A DNA stretch of 64,000 bases from Heterostelium multicystogenum (lineage: Eukaryota > Evosea > Eumycetozoa > Acytosteliales > Acytosteliaceae), in assembly GCA_003667245.1 (NCBI GenBank), contig RCNN01000106.1, positions 29,666 through 93,665 of the forward strand. The letters run 5' to 3'. Position numbers and translations under genes: made by a program. Positions 35,085 to 48,247 of this stretch are shown here, piece after piece; the first letter of the stretch is position 1, and each line of letters starts with the position of its first letter. The notes beneath the pieces were generated by a model. It saw nothing but the letters and a program-made list of their open reading frames with translations, did no database searches and was not told the DNA's origin.

Positions 35085-36903
35085 CTAATAGAATCCCATA
35101 CCTCCACGTTTTGTATGTGGAATTAATGTAGGTGGTAAAGTATCTGGAATATTTTGACCGGCTATTCTAGAGTTAATTAAATGCATTGCCAAAATAAATT
35201 CATCACAATCTAAATTTCCATCTCTGTTTTGTTTTAATGTTAGTAGTATAATTAATCTAATATCCAATTATGACATACCTATCAATATCTGATAATCTCC
35301 AAATCTTTGCTAAAACATCATTTGGTAGACCAGATTGCTGTAGTGGTTGTTTTGCAATAGCTCCACCGACTTTTCCGTCGACTGGATTCAAAGAATAGAA
35401 TATAGAAAGATAACTGTCTCTGTTTACATTCTCCCACACTGTCCAACGGAGGGCGTCCTCAACTTCATCAATTGCAAATGGATTCAACTCGTATTGAGTT
35501 GGCTTGTGTGTTCCATCAAGAGGGAAGCGTTGAAGTAGTTGTGGGAAGTCAACTGCCAACACTTCATCCAAAACATCCAACATCTTGGGATTCAACTTAG
35601 GGAATTTTGAAAAATCGTGTACCTTTAAAATGTTTCTGTATTTCTCTATGTCTGGGAAATCTCCAGCTGGAATGTTGTATATTCTCTCTATCTTTACGAA
35701 TTCTTTGTCCAAATTCTTTATCAATTCCTGTTGTTTCGAGTCTTTTCCAAATACGTTTGGCATCTCATTTCTTAAATGTGCAATGATCAATGCGTGGACT
35801 TTGGCGGCACGTGCACGCTTCACCAAATCATTAACTTTTCTGATTGCCGAATTCTTGGGCAGCAATAGCAATTCCTTGATGAGGTCAACCATTTCTGAGT
35901 GTAAAAGCTTTTCTGTATCTGGATTTTGTAGTCCTGTACCATTCCAAAATGAACCCAAGTAGACTCTCATTACTTCGGGAGTCTTGATGACCTTACCAAG
36001 AGACCACATCAATGCACCGTAAACACGGAGCAATTGTTGTGCACTGACCTTGTCAGCCTTATTCAAAACAATTTTTATCTTATCATCATAACCCTTGAGG
36101 CACTCTATGGCCGATTTGAATTCATCGCTTATATCCAATTTGTGTGCATCGAACAGCAGCAAGATCATATCAGATCTCTCTGCAAACCACGATACTATAC
36201 TTGGAAAATCATATGATCTACCTATTCTCTGCTTTTCACCACTCAGTACACCTGGTGTATCTATAAAACTAATCTTGTCTAACAATGGAGCTGGACACTA
36301 ATATAAAGTAACAATTAAAATCTTTGTAATCTTCTTGTCACTGTCATAAACTTACAAGTGAACATTGGAATTTACTCATAAAACCTGTACCAAATCTTGA
36401 CAATCCTTTGAATGGTTTATCCTCTTGAACTGCAGCTGTATTACCTGGTATAACTCTATCATCTGGTCCATACATAACTGCATTGAATCTATCTGTCTAT
36501 AATTTATGACAAAAGACAAAGTTAACAAGCTGTCATGTCATCTTGGCATTTCCAATCTACATACAGTTGGTTCGGGACCAATATTGCTTCCAGGGAAGTC
36601 TCTTTCAATTAGATATTGAACGAAAGTAGTCTTACCAGTAGAATATTGACCCAAAAGCAAAACCATAGGTTTAGCTTCAATATCACTATCTGTTAAAGAA
36701 GGTGAATGAAATTCACCAAACCTATATTAACACAGGTATATATTAGTTAGATTCATTTTCTCACAATAAACTAAAGAAACGGCATACTTTGTAAGAGTCT
36801 CCAATGGTTTAATCTTTTGACTATAAAGTACTTTGAGAGCATCTATAGAAGAAGTGAAGATTCTCTCACTCTCCTTATTTTCTTGAACATTTAACTTTTT
36901 CAT
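35085..36903 (-). CDS. EHD-family dynamin-like ATPase with C-terminal EH domain
   Basis: Five exons (36903-36788, 36721-36565, 36496-36356, 36297-35279, 35223-35085) give 523 residues, close to human EHD1 (534). All junctions are GT..AG and in frame. The P-loop is GQYSTGKTTF, switch II is IDTPGVLSGEKQR, and the NKAD nucleotide-specificity motif is present. The helical region follows (LIIAHLRNEMPNVFGKDSK). The C-terminal EH domain has one EF-hand (DIDRDGNLDCDEF). EHD proteins bind ATP despite the G-domain fold, oligomerise on tubular endosomes and drive recycling from endosomes. The N-terminus MKKLNVQENKESERIF is shorter than in animals. Assignment is secure; which animal paralogue it matches cannot be said. 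Confidence 0.93.
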
Positions 36904-39203
36904 CCTTATTATAAGTTAACAAAATCAACCTCTTATCCTTATGTCTATATCTAATCTATGCAATTAATTGAGATAGTTTAATCCTGTCTATTATAAATAA
37001 TTTATAATAAGTAAAGCTATTAATATTATTATTATTTGTTGTTATATTTCTAATGAATTAATTAATATATGTAATGCTTTTACAGAAAATATCAATAAAT
37101 ATAAATTGAAATAAACAATAATAATAATAGAATGTTTTAGTTTGTATTTTTGTTAATTTCAGTGGTTAATTTAAAAAGTTTACATTATATAAGGTATGTT
37201 ATGCACAAGATTTTATCAAATTTGACTAATTTTTTTATGGAACTAATGAATTGTTAATCTTCTCAAACAGATTACAAACCACGTACTACGCTGTTTTTAC
37301 ACACCTGTTCTATATGTTTCTATTTGTGTGTGTGGATTTTTTTGAATTTTCAAAACTATGTTTTAGATTTTAAGGAGTGACTTCTTTGTTTTTGAAGAAA
37401 TAATCTTCTACAACCAATTAAAAAAAGTCTAAACTAAACAATTATTCAATTAGAATGTTATACTATAACATTACTATCTTATCTTAAAAAGAAAATTTTA
37501 AAAAAAATACATGTTTAACTCAACAATTAATTAAAATACATGTTTGTTTTTTTTTGTATATTTATGAAATAATAAACTATGTTATTGATACTCAATTACC
37601 TATATATATTTATAAATTATAATATATTATATTTGGAAAAACTGAAATAAACCATTTTCACTCAAAAGGTGGTGGTTTAGTATATAAATTTATTTACTAT
37701 AATAATAATAATGAAAAATAAAATCAAAATTAATTATTTAATTATTTATTAGTTTCTCACGAGATAAATAAACTAATTAACTCATTAAATGAAATTACTT
37801 TTAAAAGAAATGAAAGCAAGAACACACACACGAATTATTATGAAAATTCTTTTAATTTGAAAAATAAAAAGGCAAAAAACAAAAAACCATTGATGGTCAA
37901 AATTATGATAACATCTGACCAACCTTTCAATTTTCGTGAAATTCAATTCAGATCTGAAAATGTGGGTTAGATTGTGACTTTTAATATTAATAAGGTATCA
38001 ATGCTGTGCCTGGAATGGTAACATTGATGGAAGGAATCAAACAGGATCACCTCCATGCTGATGAGGTATCAACAATTATGAGACGAATAAGCGCAGTTTT
38101 AATTTGAAAGGATCGCACCGAAAAGTCAAACCTTCTAAAAATATTAACTAGAATGCAAGGTCAAGCTCTTTAACACTTGTCGAACCCATCCAACAATAAC
38201 AACAATAACAATAATAACATAGACAAACACACACACAGAAACACAGTGTCACAAAGTAGTTAATTTTCATTGTATCTAAGAAAACAAACAAAAACAAACA
38301 AAAAGGTGTGAAATATTTATTTAGAATCTATCGATATTATATTATATTCTCCAGGATTATTTTAAAATAAACTAATAATATTAAAATAGTATCAACAAAC
38401 CAAACACAATTTATTGTTTTGTTGTTGTTTATTTTGGTTGGTTGGTTGTTGCTTTTCTTGGATTAAACAACAACATCTATTATCATCATAACCATCATCA
38501 TCATCATCATCATCATAAAAATATACCATTGCACCAAAACAAGGAGACAACCTCCTCCTCCAACCATACAACAATACAATAAAAAAGCACATCATTAAAA
38601 TCACAGCTGCTTCTGCTGCTTATGCTTCGACTTTACAATTTCTTCTTATCTGAAAAATTGTTGTGTTGTTGTTTGCCTTTGGGTATAGTTGAGTGTTAAG
38701 ATTACATTTTCAAGTCATGTTACATACGAAGTTACAACAGACTCCAATAAGATTAAATATAAATAGTTTAGTTACAAACTCGCTCACTACAACAAAGAGT
38801 TTAAATATTTCAGGTTTAAAGCTTTTCCTTTTAAATTTTTAGAATAATCATTTTGTATGTATTTGGTAATTAATTAATTGTTCTGGAATTATATGTATAT
38901 AGTTTTAAAGTACAGAGTTCCTACCTATCATTTATAATTACTTATAAATAATAATAGTAATAATAGGTTAGATTTTTTAATTTAAATCTATATATAACTC
39001 TATCCAATCTTTTAATTTTCCAATTTTTATATCAATAGATATATCCACATATAAATATAACCATTATAAATATAATTTAGTTAATTAATATTTATAAAGT
39101 AGAATATATATTAATATAATTTCAATTAATTTACCAATAAATAATATATTAGTAGTTTATATTTGTATATATAGTAATAAATCGAACAATAAATACTCGA
39201 GAA
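36904..39203. other. 2.3-kb intergenic region, no gene seen
   Basis: Separates the divergent EHD and ABHD-like genes. It contains ATCATC/GTTGTT microsatellites (38400-38520), CACACACACA (38226-38238) and long AT-only blocks next to both genes. The 37900-38160 segment is a little richer in G+C, but its frames all contain stops. The 38392-38604 frame is a translation of microsatellite DNA. Confidence 0.3.
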
Positions 39204-40523
39204 ATGACTGAAATTAAATTATATTTCAATGAAGAAGGTCCAGCTTTGGAATGGTTAAAACAATGTCCAAGCTTGTATAGCCCTAAAGAAGGACCAAAAG
39301 AAAAAGAGTCAGATAGTTTGCCAACTGTACTAAATGGTGCTACCTATGATCCACCTTATCTGCTGTACCATAGAAATTTAATGAATTTCTATTCAATCAT
39401 TGTAAAGAAAAATCTGGACATGGAAGGAAAAAGGTATGTTATATTATCAATTCTTAATACATTTGAACTTTGTTTTCTAACAAAAGCAATTCTTTAGAGA
39501 GTACTTATATGCAGATGATGGTGGTATGCTCTCCTTAGATTGGTTCACTAATGAAGATACCTGTACCGACGAGACTCCCACCATTGTTCTTTTACCAGGT
39601 GTTGAAGGAAGTGGAAAATCAATATATATAAGATACTTTGTACACTATGCTCTTAAAAATTTTAATGTTAGATGTGCAGTTTTAAAATAATAGAGGTTTA
39701 GGTGGAAATCAAATTACTGTAAGTCTCAATAATATATTATATTTATATCAATACATTGTATTAACCTTAGAACAGGCTGATAAGGGATATTCATTTGGCA
39801 AAATAGATGATGTTGAGTTCATCACAAAACATATCCGAGCAAAAATTCCAAAATCACAGCTATTTTTAGTTGGATTTTCAATGGGTGGAATCATTTTGGT
39901 CAACTACCTGTCAAAAGTTGGTTCCGAATCGCCATATAGTGCTCATATTTGCTATTCGAATCCCATGGATTTGAAAGCTAGTTGGGAGCGTCTGGTCTCC
40001 ACTCGTACCAACAAAATATTTTATGGCAGCCGCCTAACCAAGAAATTTAAAAAGATGTTGCTTAAATTTGGTCATCGACTAGACCAATATGCAACTAAAA
40101 AGAAATCAAGAGCTGTAAGACTGCTATGGATCTTGATGAACTGATAACGATAAAGATGTTTGGCTATCCAAGTGTCGAGGATTACTATAAAAATACTAGT
40201 CCATCGAATCTAATTCAAAATGTAAGAGTAGATCTTTATTCCAATCTATATAGTTCTAGTATATTAACAGTATTTTTGGTGTATATCACTATTAGATAAA
40301 AGCACCAACGTTGTTTATATGTGCAAGAGATGATAACTTTATACCATGGAGAAGTATACCTTATCACAAATTCAAGTCAAATCCATATACTATCCTGGCA
40401 ATGCCAAAGAGGGGTGGCCATTTAGGATTCATCTGTAAGAGTGATTGGGAGTCATGGGGAGATAAAGCTGGTATGGAGTATCTGTCAATCTTTATGAATA
40501 ATGCTGGGGCAGCTGTGCAATAA
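39204..40523 (+). CDS. ABHD1/ABHD3/YheT-type alpha/beta hydrolase
   Basis: Exons 39204-39433, 39498-39718, 39776-40221 and 40296-40523. The triad is visible: Ser in GFSMGG, Asp in ARDDNF and His in RGGHLGF. The oxyanion-side block TPTIVLLPGVEGSGKSIYIR and NNRGLGGNQIT match the family that includes human ABHD1/3, yeast EHT1 and bacterial YheT, which act on lipid esters. Two single-base indels break the frame: an extra A in TTTTAAAATAAT (about 39683-39690) and a missing A near 40119 (GTAAGACTG). Both repair cleanly. The N-terminus lacks the membrane anchor of animal ABHD1/3. Confidence 0.85.
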
Positions 40524-40754
40524 AAATAAATGTACAAAATTTGAGAGGCAAATTGACACCATATTAAATTTATGAAGGTCACGTCATGCAAACCAAGCCA
40601 AATCAAGTTTTCAGTTTTCCTGTCATAGTTGTTTTATTTTTTGATGAATGTTTTTTGATAATATATATAGTTCCATTTTTGCAAAGTCCTATCAATTTAT
40701 ATTTCTAAATAAATAAATAAATACTAATAAATAGATAGATTCATAATAATATAA

Positions 40755-41175
40755 ATGAATGTACAAAAGTTTCTTGAAAAGCAAGGATTTGCTAAATCAC
40801 TGTTAGACATAGTAAATGTAGATCTTTATAAATCAGAGAATATTGAACAATATGTATGTACAAAACTAAATGACAATGAAATAATACTAATATTGGAAAT
40901 AAGTATGATATCATACCACAGCTTTATAATTGTAAATGTCTAATTCTAAGTGGAACTACTATTTATAAAGTACCTCCAATTGAAAATTTGAAAGAATCTA
41001 CAAGAATTATATATTAGAAACTGTAAAATGGAAATTAATGTATTCTTTCAGTTGATTAAAATGATGGAGAATCTTAAATTGTTGGAGCATCTTTGTATGG
41101 AGAATTTACATACCCATAGATCAGGGATCTCCTGTCTATGTAAACTCTGATTTACTTTTAGAAAAACTTCAACAT
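40755..41175 (+). pseudogene. Decayed LRR-like gene fragment
   Basis: ATG 40755 opens a 62-codon frame (MNVQKFLEKQGFAKSLLDIV). The homology-like signal then passes through at least two other frames: LYNCKCLILSGTT, IYKVPPIENLK, then LQELYIRNCKMEINVFFQ and MMENLKLLEHLCMENL. The spacing of Leu, Cys and Asn resembles leucine-rich repeats of dictyostelid F-box/LRR-type proteins. With multiple breaks in about 400 bp and no terminal domain, I call it a pseudogene, although local sequence error is common in this window. Confidence 0.35.
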
Positions 41176-41284
41176 ATTAAAATATTTAATTTTAAAAAGG
41201 GTAATTAATAATAATTATATAAAAATATTCAGAGAAAAATTAATTAATATTAATTATTGTTAGTTGAAAGAAACATAAAAAACA

Positions 41285-41779
41285 ATGAAAAGAGATATCA
41301 AAACTGAAATATCACCTCAACTAGATGTAAAAAAGAAATACCCAAAAGATGAATTAAAAGTTGATCCAAATCCATTTAAAAAGAATAATGAGGTGCCAAA
41401 ACAGTCTGAGATTTTCAGAGCTACAGTTAATGAAATAAAAGAGAATAACGTAGGTTCTCTGAATAAAGGTCCAATAAGTCAACCAACTACCTCTCCTAGA
41501 TCTACAGCTATAACCACTACTACAAATTCATCTCCACCTAGACCAACTACAACTTCATCTCCTCCTCCACATAGAATCTCATCTACACCCCTAACTACAC
41601 CTTCATCCACTAGAACTACAAAAACTACAACTTCTCCACTTCCTAGAACCAAAATTATTTATTCTCCTACAAAAGTATCCCCTACTACAACCAGACCTTC
41701 ATCTCCACAAAGAACTACATCTTCGCCCATAACCAACAGTATTTTTACTCGGCCATTAACACAAAACCAACAGCCATAA
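41285..41779 (+). CDS. Ser/Thr/Pro-rich low-complexity protein
   Basis: Single uninterrupted frame of 164 codons with an AACAATG start. The first 60 residues are charged and Lys-rich (MKRDIKTEISPQLDVKKK, DPNPFKKNNEV, EIFRATVNEIKENN). The remaining 100 are Thr, Ser, Pro and Arg in short S/T-P repeats (SSPPRPTTTSSPPP, SPQRTTSS), which would offer many proline-directed phosphorylation sites. No fold is predicted. Its stop is 80 bp from that of the phosphatase gene on the other strand. Function unknown. Confidence 0.6.
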   Translation: MKRDIKTEISPQLDVKKKYPKDELKVDPNPFKKNNEVPKQSEIFRATVNEIKENNVGSLNKGPISQPTTSPRSTAITTTTNSSPPRPTTTSSPPPHRISSTPLTTPSSTRTTKTTTSPLPRTKIIYSPTKVSPTTTRPSSPQRTTSSPITNSIFTRPLTQNQQP

Positions 41780-41859
41780 ATAATTCAGATAATAATAAAT
41801 ACAGTATTTATTATTTTAAGGTTTTGTTTTTAGTTATTACTAATTTATATTTTCAAAAT

Positions 41860-43740
41860 CTATGCATTGCTGCTCTCTCTTGAAAACGAAAGTCTTCTCC
41901 AGAATCTTGGGCTAGAGAAGATTTTTGGTGATTTCTTTGCAGTGGCAGCGGCAACATAATCATCGTGTCTCTTTTGTATGCCTTGCAAGTTTGATAAACG
42001 TGTATTATTAAGGATATTGTTGTATTCCTCTTGTGAAACAATGAGATTATTCTTCAGCTCTTGTTGTTCTTCATGGGTGAATCCTATGACCTCGAGATAG
42101 TTTTGAATAGAACCGTAGGTTTCATCTACCCATCCTAACAAACCAGCCATAATCTCTCTTGGTGATCTGACAAACTCATCCTTTGATAGACCAACACGTG
42201 TGAAATATTTTTTAATTTGCTCCATGCTAGCAATGAGATTACCTTCAGATTTTGAGTAGTCCTCGACGATTAGATCTCTTGGAACACCAAGGCATGACAA
42301 AAGCAATGCAGTGACCATTCCAGTTCTATCTTTACCAAGCGAACAGAAATACATAATTGGATAATTGTCTTTGTTCTTTAAAATTCTCAAAATCTAAACA
42401 TTTTAAATACTAATTAATATACAGGAATATTGAAATTAATACTAATAGTTATTAGCTTACAGTTAATAGTTCTTCTTGTGTATATAAAAGAGTTAATTTG
42501 TACATCTCCAAGATACCCAAATCATTGAGATGATTCATCAACATAAATGCGCCAATCTTATCATTAAACAAAAGATATCTTGAAACTGTACATTTACTAT
42601 TGATTAAAGGATTAGAGTCAGTTGAATCGGCAGTTGATATTGATATCTCAAATGCTAATCTTACACTTTAGTATCATTTGGTGCGGTTTGGTAGACACCT
42701 TCTAAAAAGAATTTGTTATTGATAAGGGGAATACAGTATCTCTTTCTATATACACCGGAGGAGTGAGATCGCAGCTTTACCATGTCGTCAGGTGTAAGAT
42801 TTCTATTATATAATCTCCATAGGAAGTTGTTTCTTTGTTCTTCCATATCTTTTTCGGCTGGTCTCGAACGCTCTTGTGTGACAACAATCGATGGGGCGTT
42901 GTAGTTGCTTGCACCGTTGAATCCGGCTTGAGGTTGGCTGTCGACTGCAACGTTACCATGACTATTGCTGAGGGAGCCTGTGCTTTTGTTGAGGGAGCCT
43001 GTACTTTTGTTTAATGCAGTACTACTGCTACTCATGTTGCCAGTGTTGTTTGGTGCCAAGTTTGAGGAGCTACGAAGATTGACAGGAGATTTCTCAAAGG
43101 AGTTGGATCTTCTTCTCTCCTTATCTGGCGAGGGTCTTCTTCTCTCCTTATCTGGTGATCTTCTTGAGCTCGGGCTATCTTCCTTCTTAATAGAGTATTG
43201 TACAAAATTATCTTCGAATTTTCTTACAGGTGAAATTGTTTATTCTCCCATGTCGTTCTAAAATCAATCTATTATAGCATATAGGTCAATAAACAAGGCA
43301 CTTCTTCCTAATTGATATGCAAATTACGTACCAATGTTTTAATTGACAAAACCTCTAACAACCAAAATTCGTCGCTTGTAGTAGCATTGGTCGGAGAAGC
43401 CTGATCTATTTATAACGCCAGGTCTTGTAACAAATTTACCACTATTTTAAGAAGCATTTAAATCATGTTAGCAATCTGTTTTGTTGTAAGATACAAAGAA
43501 AAATAACATACTCTGTACCCTGTATTGGCAAACCACCTAAATTTCTAAAATTTGATATTGCCTCTAACTTTATGTTGACTACATTTAAGAATCATTGGTA
43601 AGAATACTGCGCAGGAAATGCAATTTGTTATAATTTTATTGGTTATAAACACACATACATGGTCCACCTGGAACTAAACTAACAACAGATGTACCAGAGA
43701 CTGGCTCCATCTCTTCGAATTGAGGTTCTGCTACACTCAT
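41860..43740 (-). CDS. PF13350-type protein phosphatase with a large Ser-rich insert
   Basis: Start MSVAEPQFEEMEPVSGTS at 43740; exons about 43740-43671, 43592-43513, 43440-43331, 43250-42465 and 42392-41860. N-terminal landmarks of the Tyr/Ser phosphatase family are present: SNFRNLGGLPIQG, then GKFVTRPGVINRSG, then a TSDEFWLL.. LSIKTL segment. A basic/Ser insert follows, with a duplicated SPDKERRR unit, TGSLNKSTGSL repeats and other low-complexity sequence. The catalytic loop is CSLGKDRTG (C-x5-R) in the last exon, with YSKSEGNLIASM after it. At least three homopolymer slips are needed (GG near 43398, TTT near 43226, AAA near 42670). It probably dephosphorylates phosphotyrosine or phosphoinositide; the substrate is unknown. 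Confidence 0.75.
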
Positions 43741-44071
43741 TTCTTGTATATCTTATCTTGTTTTTGTAAACTGAATTTGTAACGAAGCGCAATAACTATT
43801 ACAATTGAGTTTATTTACTGTGTACTATTATATTATAATATTAATATTACTACTGCTACTACTTCCGGTATTTTTGAAAATCAAATGTTTACTGATAATT
43901 ATCAATATCAAAACAATTTGAATAGTGAAATTTTAAAATTAAAAAACAAATGACGTACTACACTTATTATTACTTTCTGTTGTTATTATTATAATATGTT
44001 ATCAAATTAATTTCCAGATTGACTTTATAAGGTATATTATATTATTACTATTATTTTAATTAGTGTATTGT

Positions 44072-44104
<33 letters not shown>

Positions 44105-45283
44105 TTATTTTATAAGTTTTAATACTTTTGAATGAAGTACTTTTATTTTAAAATAAAAATCTGTTGTGTTATTATATTGTAGTTGTTCTTTGACAAAATT
44201 TCGAAGTTAGATTGATCGAAACTTTTATACTTTAGTGAATAAGTTATTGTTTATGTTGGAGGGGTTATATTATTATTAATAATTCACTTATTTTTTTTGA
44301 ATAAAAATAAATAAAAGTACTATTATTATTATATGTATGTATTATGTATGAAGTTAATGTATTGAACGAGGAGCTATTGTATATATTTATAAATAATATA
44401 TATAAATTGTGTAAGCTATACACTCTTGACAACACTGTTCTTCTCTTCTTAGTTGTCTCTTCTTAAGCTAATTTTTGTTGTTGCAGAAGCGAAGCAGAAT
44501 GAATTTGAGAATCGAACAACAACCCAGATAGATATGTTAAACACTAGTGGTGTTATGGTGGTGTGTTCTAGTTCCTGTTTTTTAGTTTGGACAATGCAAC
44601 TTACTTTGAAAAAAATTGTGTACAACTTTAATATTATTATTTTTAATTAAATTAATAATTTACAGTTGTTATTGTGATATCGTCTTTTTAATTTAATAAT
44701 AATATTATTATTTTAAATTATTTTGTTTTGGCAAAATAATAGTGTACCCCACAATTACCACACTACTATACCCTATTTGTTGTGTGTGAAGTTTAAAGTT
44801 GTATAAATTGAAAAACACCGTTTGAAATAGTAATATATTGACAACCAGGCATAGTTTTATTTTTCTACATTTTTTTTTTTGATATCGAATCTGTAACATC
44901 ACATGTCATGACAACAAAGGGTTTTCCTTTTTAAGATCACATGTGACAGCAGCTCATCGACAAAAGAAACTAGTTTTACAGATTATGTGATTATTAATAT
45001 AAAACAACAATAACAACAGATTAAAACAAACCAAGTTATTTTTGTTTATAGATTTGTTTATATATTTGTAACACATGTTATAATGGACATGTCTATTGTA
45101 TCAATAGATTTACAAAATAAAATAGAATAATAGAAAATCTATTGTTTTTTGTTTAATATCACTCATATTTTAAGTTTAGTTAAGTTTAGTTTAGTTTTGT
45201 TTAGTTTTGTTTTGTTTATTCCAATTAATGAATGAATGAATAAAATTGGGAAATATATATATATTATATCATTTTTATTACAT
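43741..45283. other. 1.5-kb intergenic region, no gene seen
   Basis: Extremely A+T rich, with an ATT trinucleotide run (44078-44105) and a TTTAGTT/TTTTGTT tandem patch (45176-45220). Small frames at 44453-44650 and 44708-44902 have no coding composition. Confidence 0.3.
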
Positions 45284-48247
45284 TTACAAATTTTGTAATA
45301 GTGGTCGGGAAACTGGATCTGTCTTGAAGTTGTGAGAGGTAACTGGACAGATATGTGAATGTTGAAAACATTTGAAGTGAACTATGATACCGTTTGGAAA
45401 GTAAGCAAATACTCTGTCTCCAATTGGCTTGCTGCAAACTGGACAACGACTGTCACTGTTGACTGCTACACTGTTGGAGCATAGCGATTGATGCTCATAC
45501 TTGGTTTGCATGTGCATCGACTTTTGAAGATTCTTGACGATTTTGGTTTCACGTTGGTTGCTGATGCTGTAGTTGAATGACTTTGAGAGGTAACTCTCGA
45601 TGGAATGCAACGGTACACTCAGGGGCAGCAGAGATATCACCTTGATGGGATCCATCTCAAAGTAGAAGCGATTCAGGAAGTCAAGTAGATATTGTGGCAA
45701 CACGTCTCCCTTGGTTCTTCCGAGGTAGGTCTTTAGCAAGCATAAAAATAGTTCTGTTCTTTTCGGTTCATATAATCCAACTTTATATTTGGAGTTGCCA
45801 CTGCTGTTGCTGTTGTTGTTTGATTGTGTATTGTTATTTGTTTGCAAGTTATTGTTTGTTTGATTGGAGTTGGCGGCTTGTAAAATTGGTGATGCTGTGG
45901 ATGGTGTTGTTACTGCTGAAATAGATAAACTGTGATTTGGATCGAATTGCTCGCATATACTCTCTGCTTTGGCCATGTCATTCAGTTTGTAAACTATAAT
46001 ATCAAACATCTGCTCGTATTGTGCACTTCTTAGGTAGAGGATGACCAGTTCGTCGTAGAGATAGGAGTTCTTGAGACGTACCAGTAGTGTTGGCACGTGG
46101 TAGCAGTTGGAGAATTCGAGTAGCTTCATTAGTCGTTGTCGAGGTTCGGTCACCCGATTGATGATGCTGGGGTCATCTAGTGTCTTAGAAAAGTACGCTG
46201 GTTCTGCGTTGACCAGTGCATCGATATATTTCATTGCAAGCTTGGTGTGGTAGTGCTCGGTTTTGTCGCCATCTTCAAATATGAGGAACTCAAGGTAGCT
46301 GGACAGCTCGGCAGTGTGGCCATTTCGTTGGAGGAAGTCGATGACCTCGCCACTGTCCAGTGGATCCTTGCGGTGTGCTAAAAAGATCTGGATGGCCTGT
46401 GTTGGGTAGAGTTTCAGGAGTGTTGGTGTAAATTCCCAAATCAGCTCTTTGGGTGGCTCGATTCCTTTGGCTGCGGCCAAAAGGTCTATGGACTGAGTCA
46501 CACCATTGTTCTCTGTGTGGTGGTCGTACAGCTCCCTTGAAATGAGCTTTGACCACTGTATAAGTGCACGTCTATATTTCTCAGTGTATTGGTAGAGCAA
46601 ACCTAATGCAGTGTAGTATCGCTCGGTTGTCATCCAATCTTCGATCTCCTGTTGATAAATGAGGAGGTTGGGACGGGACATCAGCTCTGACATCTTGTCT
46701 AACTTGTTGAAATCTGAGTATAGTTTGACCAGCACAGTAGTCAAATCGCGTTGCTCATCTTGATGTGAGCTTTGTTTTGAAGTGCTATGTGAAGAGATTG
46801 CAGAGAATCGTTTTTCCACAATATCCAAGAGTTGTTGTTTGGCCTCGTCTAGGAGTTCTATTTTTCTGACTGCTGTATTATCGCTGTTCGCTATGAGTTC
46901 TGGAATATTTACTGTTATGTTTTGTGAGTTGGATTGCTGAAAGGGAGACTGGTACGAGACAAGCATTGGGAACATGGAAATGATGGAGCGAACATCAAGT
47001 TGAGATTGTTGGAAGTAGCGGAACGCTGGTTCAAATTTGATTTGATTCAGTTCATTCATTCCTGCTTGCTCATAGATCTTTGCTAATCTAGCCTTTTGTG
47101 CGGCCATCTCCACTGCTGGATCGTAGTTTTCATCGTAGACGGCACGCTCCTTTTTGAAAAATATGTCAAACAAACGGATGGCATCTTCATGCTCACCCTT
47201 CGCAATCAGTGACTGAATCATAGCGTCAAAGTTCGATACATATAAACAGTAGACGGTGTGGGGTTGCTGTGAAGCAATGACAAGCAGGTCACGACCATCC
47301 GCACGACCCTCGGCAACTGCGGTGAAAGAGAATGGAAGTGGATATGGCATCTTTACAATTTGCTGTACAAGTTTGTGGTTGTGGAGGTCGTGTACTTCCA
47401 CTGCCTTGGTGGAGGAAGTGAGTCCAATCAGGTAGGGCGTCCACACAGCCAGCGAGCTGGGTGGGGATGACCAATTGATGGAGCCCTGCACAACTTCACC
47501 AGACAAGTCGATAGGGACAGCCAAGTCTTCTGTTGGGAGCAAGAATATAGGCTTGCCGTGGTTGTCATACACCAGCTTTGGTTTTGGGAGTGATCTGTCC
47601 AGTGGAAAGAGAATGCGATGCGCTTCTTTATCTATATCCAATATCGCGTATTCCTTCCTGTATCCCAAGCACAATGTATTCTGACACCATTCCATGACCA
47701 TCGGAGTATCCTGCAATATGATCTCTTTGTACGCCTCAAATACTCTGACATACTCAAAGAACACCAGCTTTCTCTTTGATAGGACGCACAATCTGTAGTC
47801 AGGACTGTTTCGCTTCATACAGAAAGTAACAACACCTTTGCTGGCCACTCCAATGGGAGTGGTCGGTTCCAAATTATAAAGATTGAATACATCCAAATTG
47901 CCATCTAAATTAAGGATTGATCAATCAGCCAATTAAGAGTCAGCTTGCCATTCAAGTGTCAATCACTATCAATCAACAAGTAAGTACTTACCACAAAGAG
48001 TCAGCAGTTTACCAATGTCGGAGATAATGAGTAGTTTCTCAACTGATTTCTTTCCATGGCCAAGTGATCTCTTCTTTTCCATTCTCGACTTGAACGAGAC
48101 CTTCTTGTTCTGTTCTACCTTCTCAATGACATAGAGTAGAATCTGTCCATCATTTGTACCAATATAAATATTATTACCCCATATATCGATTGAATCAATT
48201 TTACAGGGTATATTATTTATAACCGGTATTAATTCGAATGGATTCAT
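45284..48247 (-). CDS. vps39: VPS39/Vam6-like HOPS/CORVET subunit (TRAP1 family)
   Basis: Exon 1 48247-47992 and exon 2 47904-45284 encode 958 residues with no frame break. The N-terminal CNH domain begins MNPFELIPVINNIPCKIDSI, with YIGTNDGQILLY and later FPLDRSLPKPKLVYDNHGKP. The middle contains clathrin-like repeats (LIAKGEHEDAIRLFDIFF, ALGLLYQYTEKYRRALIQW, QAIQIFLAHRKDPLDSGEV). The C-terminus has the Vps39 domain-2 zinc motif CPVCSKPIGDRVFAYFPNG and HFKCF. VPS39 links Rab7-type GTPases to the HOPS tether for late endosome/lysosome fusion. An Asn/Ser tract is inserted before the C-terminal block. The animal paralogue TGFBRAP1 (CORVET Vps3-like) has the same layout, so VPS39 versus Vps3 is not fully decided. 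Confidence 0.88.

Noticed and set aside
38392..38604. 70-codon minus-strand frame with an Asp run
   Set aside because: The Asp run is the translation of an ATC/GAT microsatellite; no conserved sequence around it.
44453..44902. Two small frames in the VPS39 downstream spacer
   Set aside because: No start context, no splice sites, A/T-driven composition.
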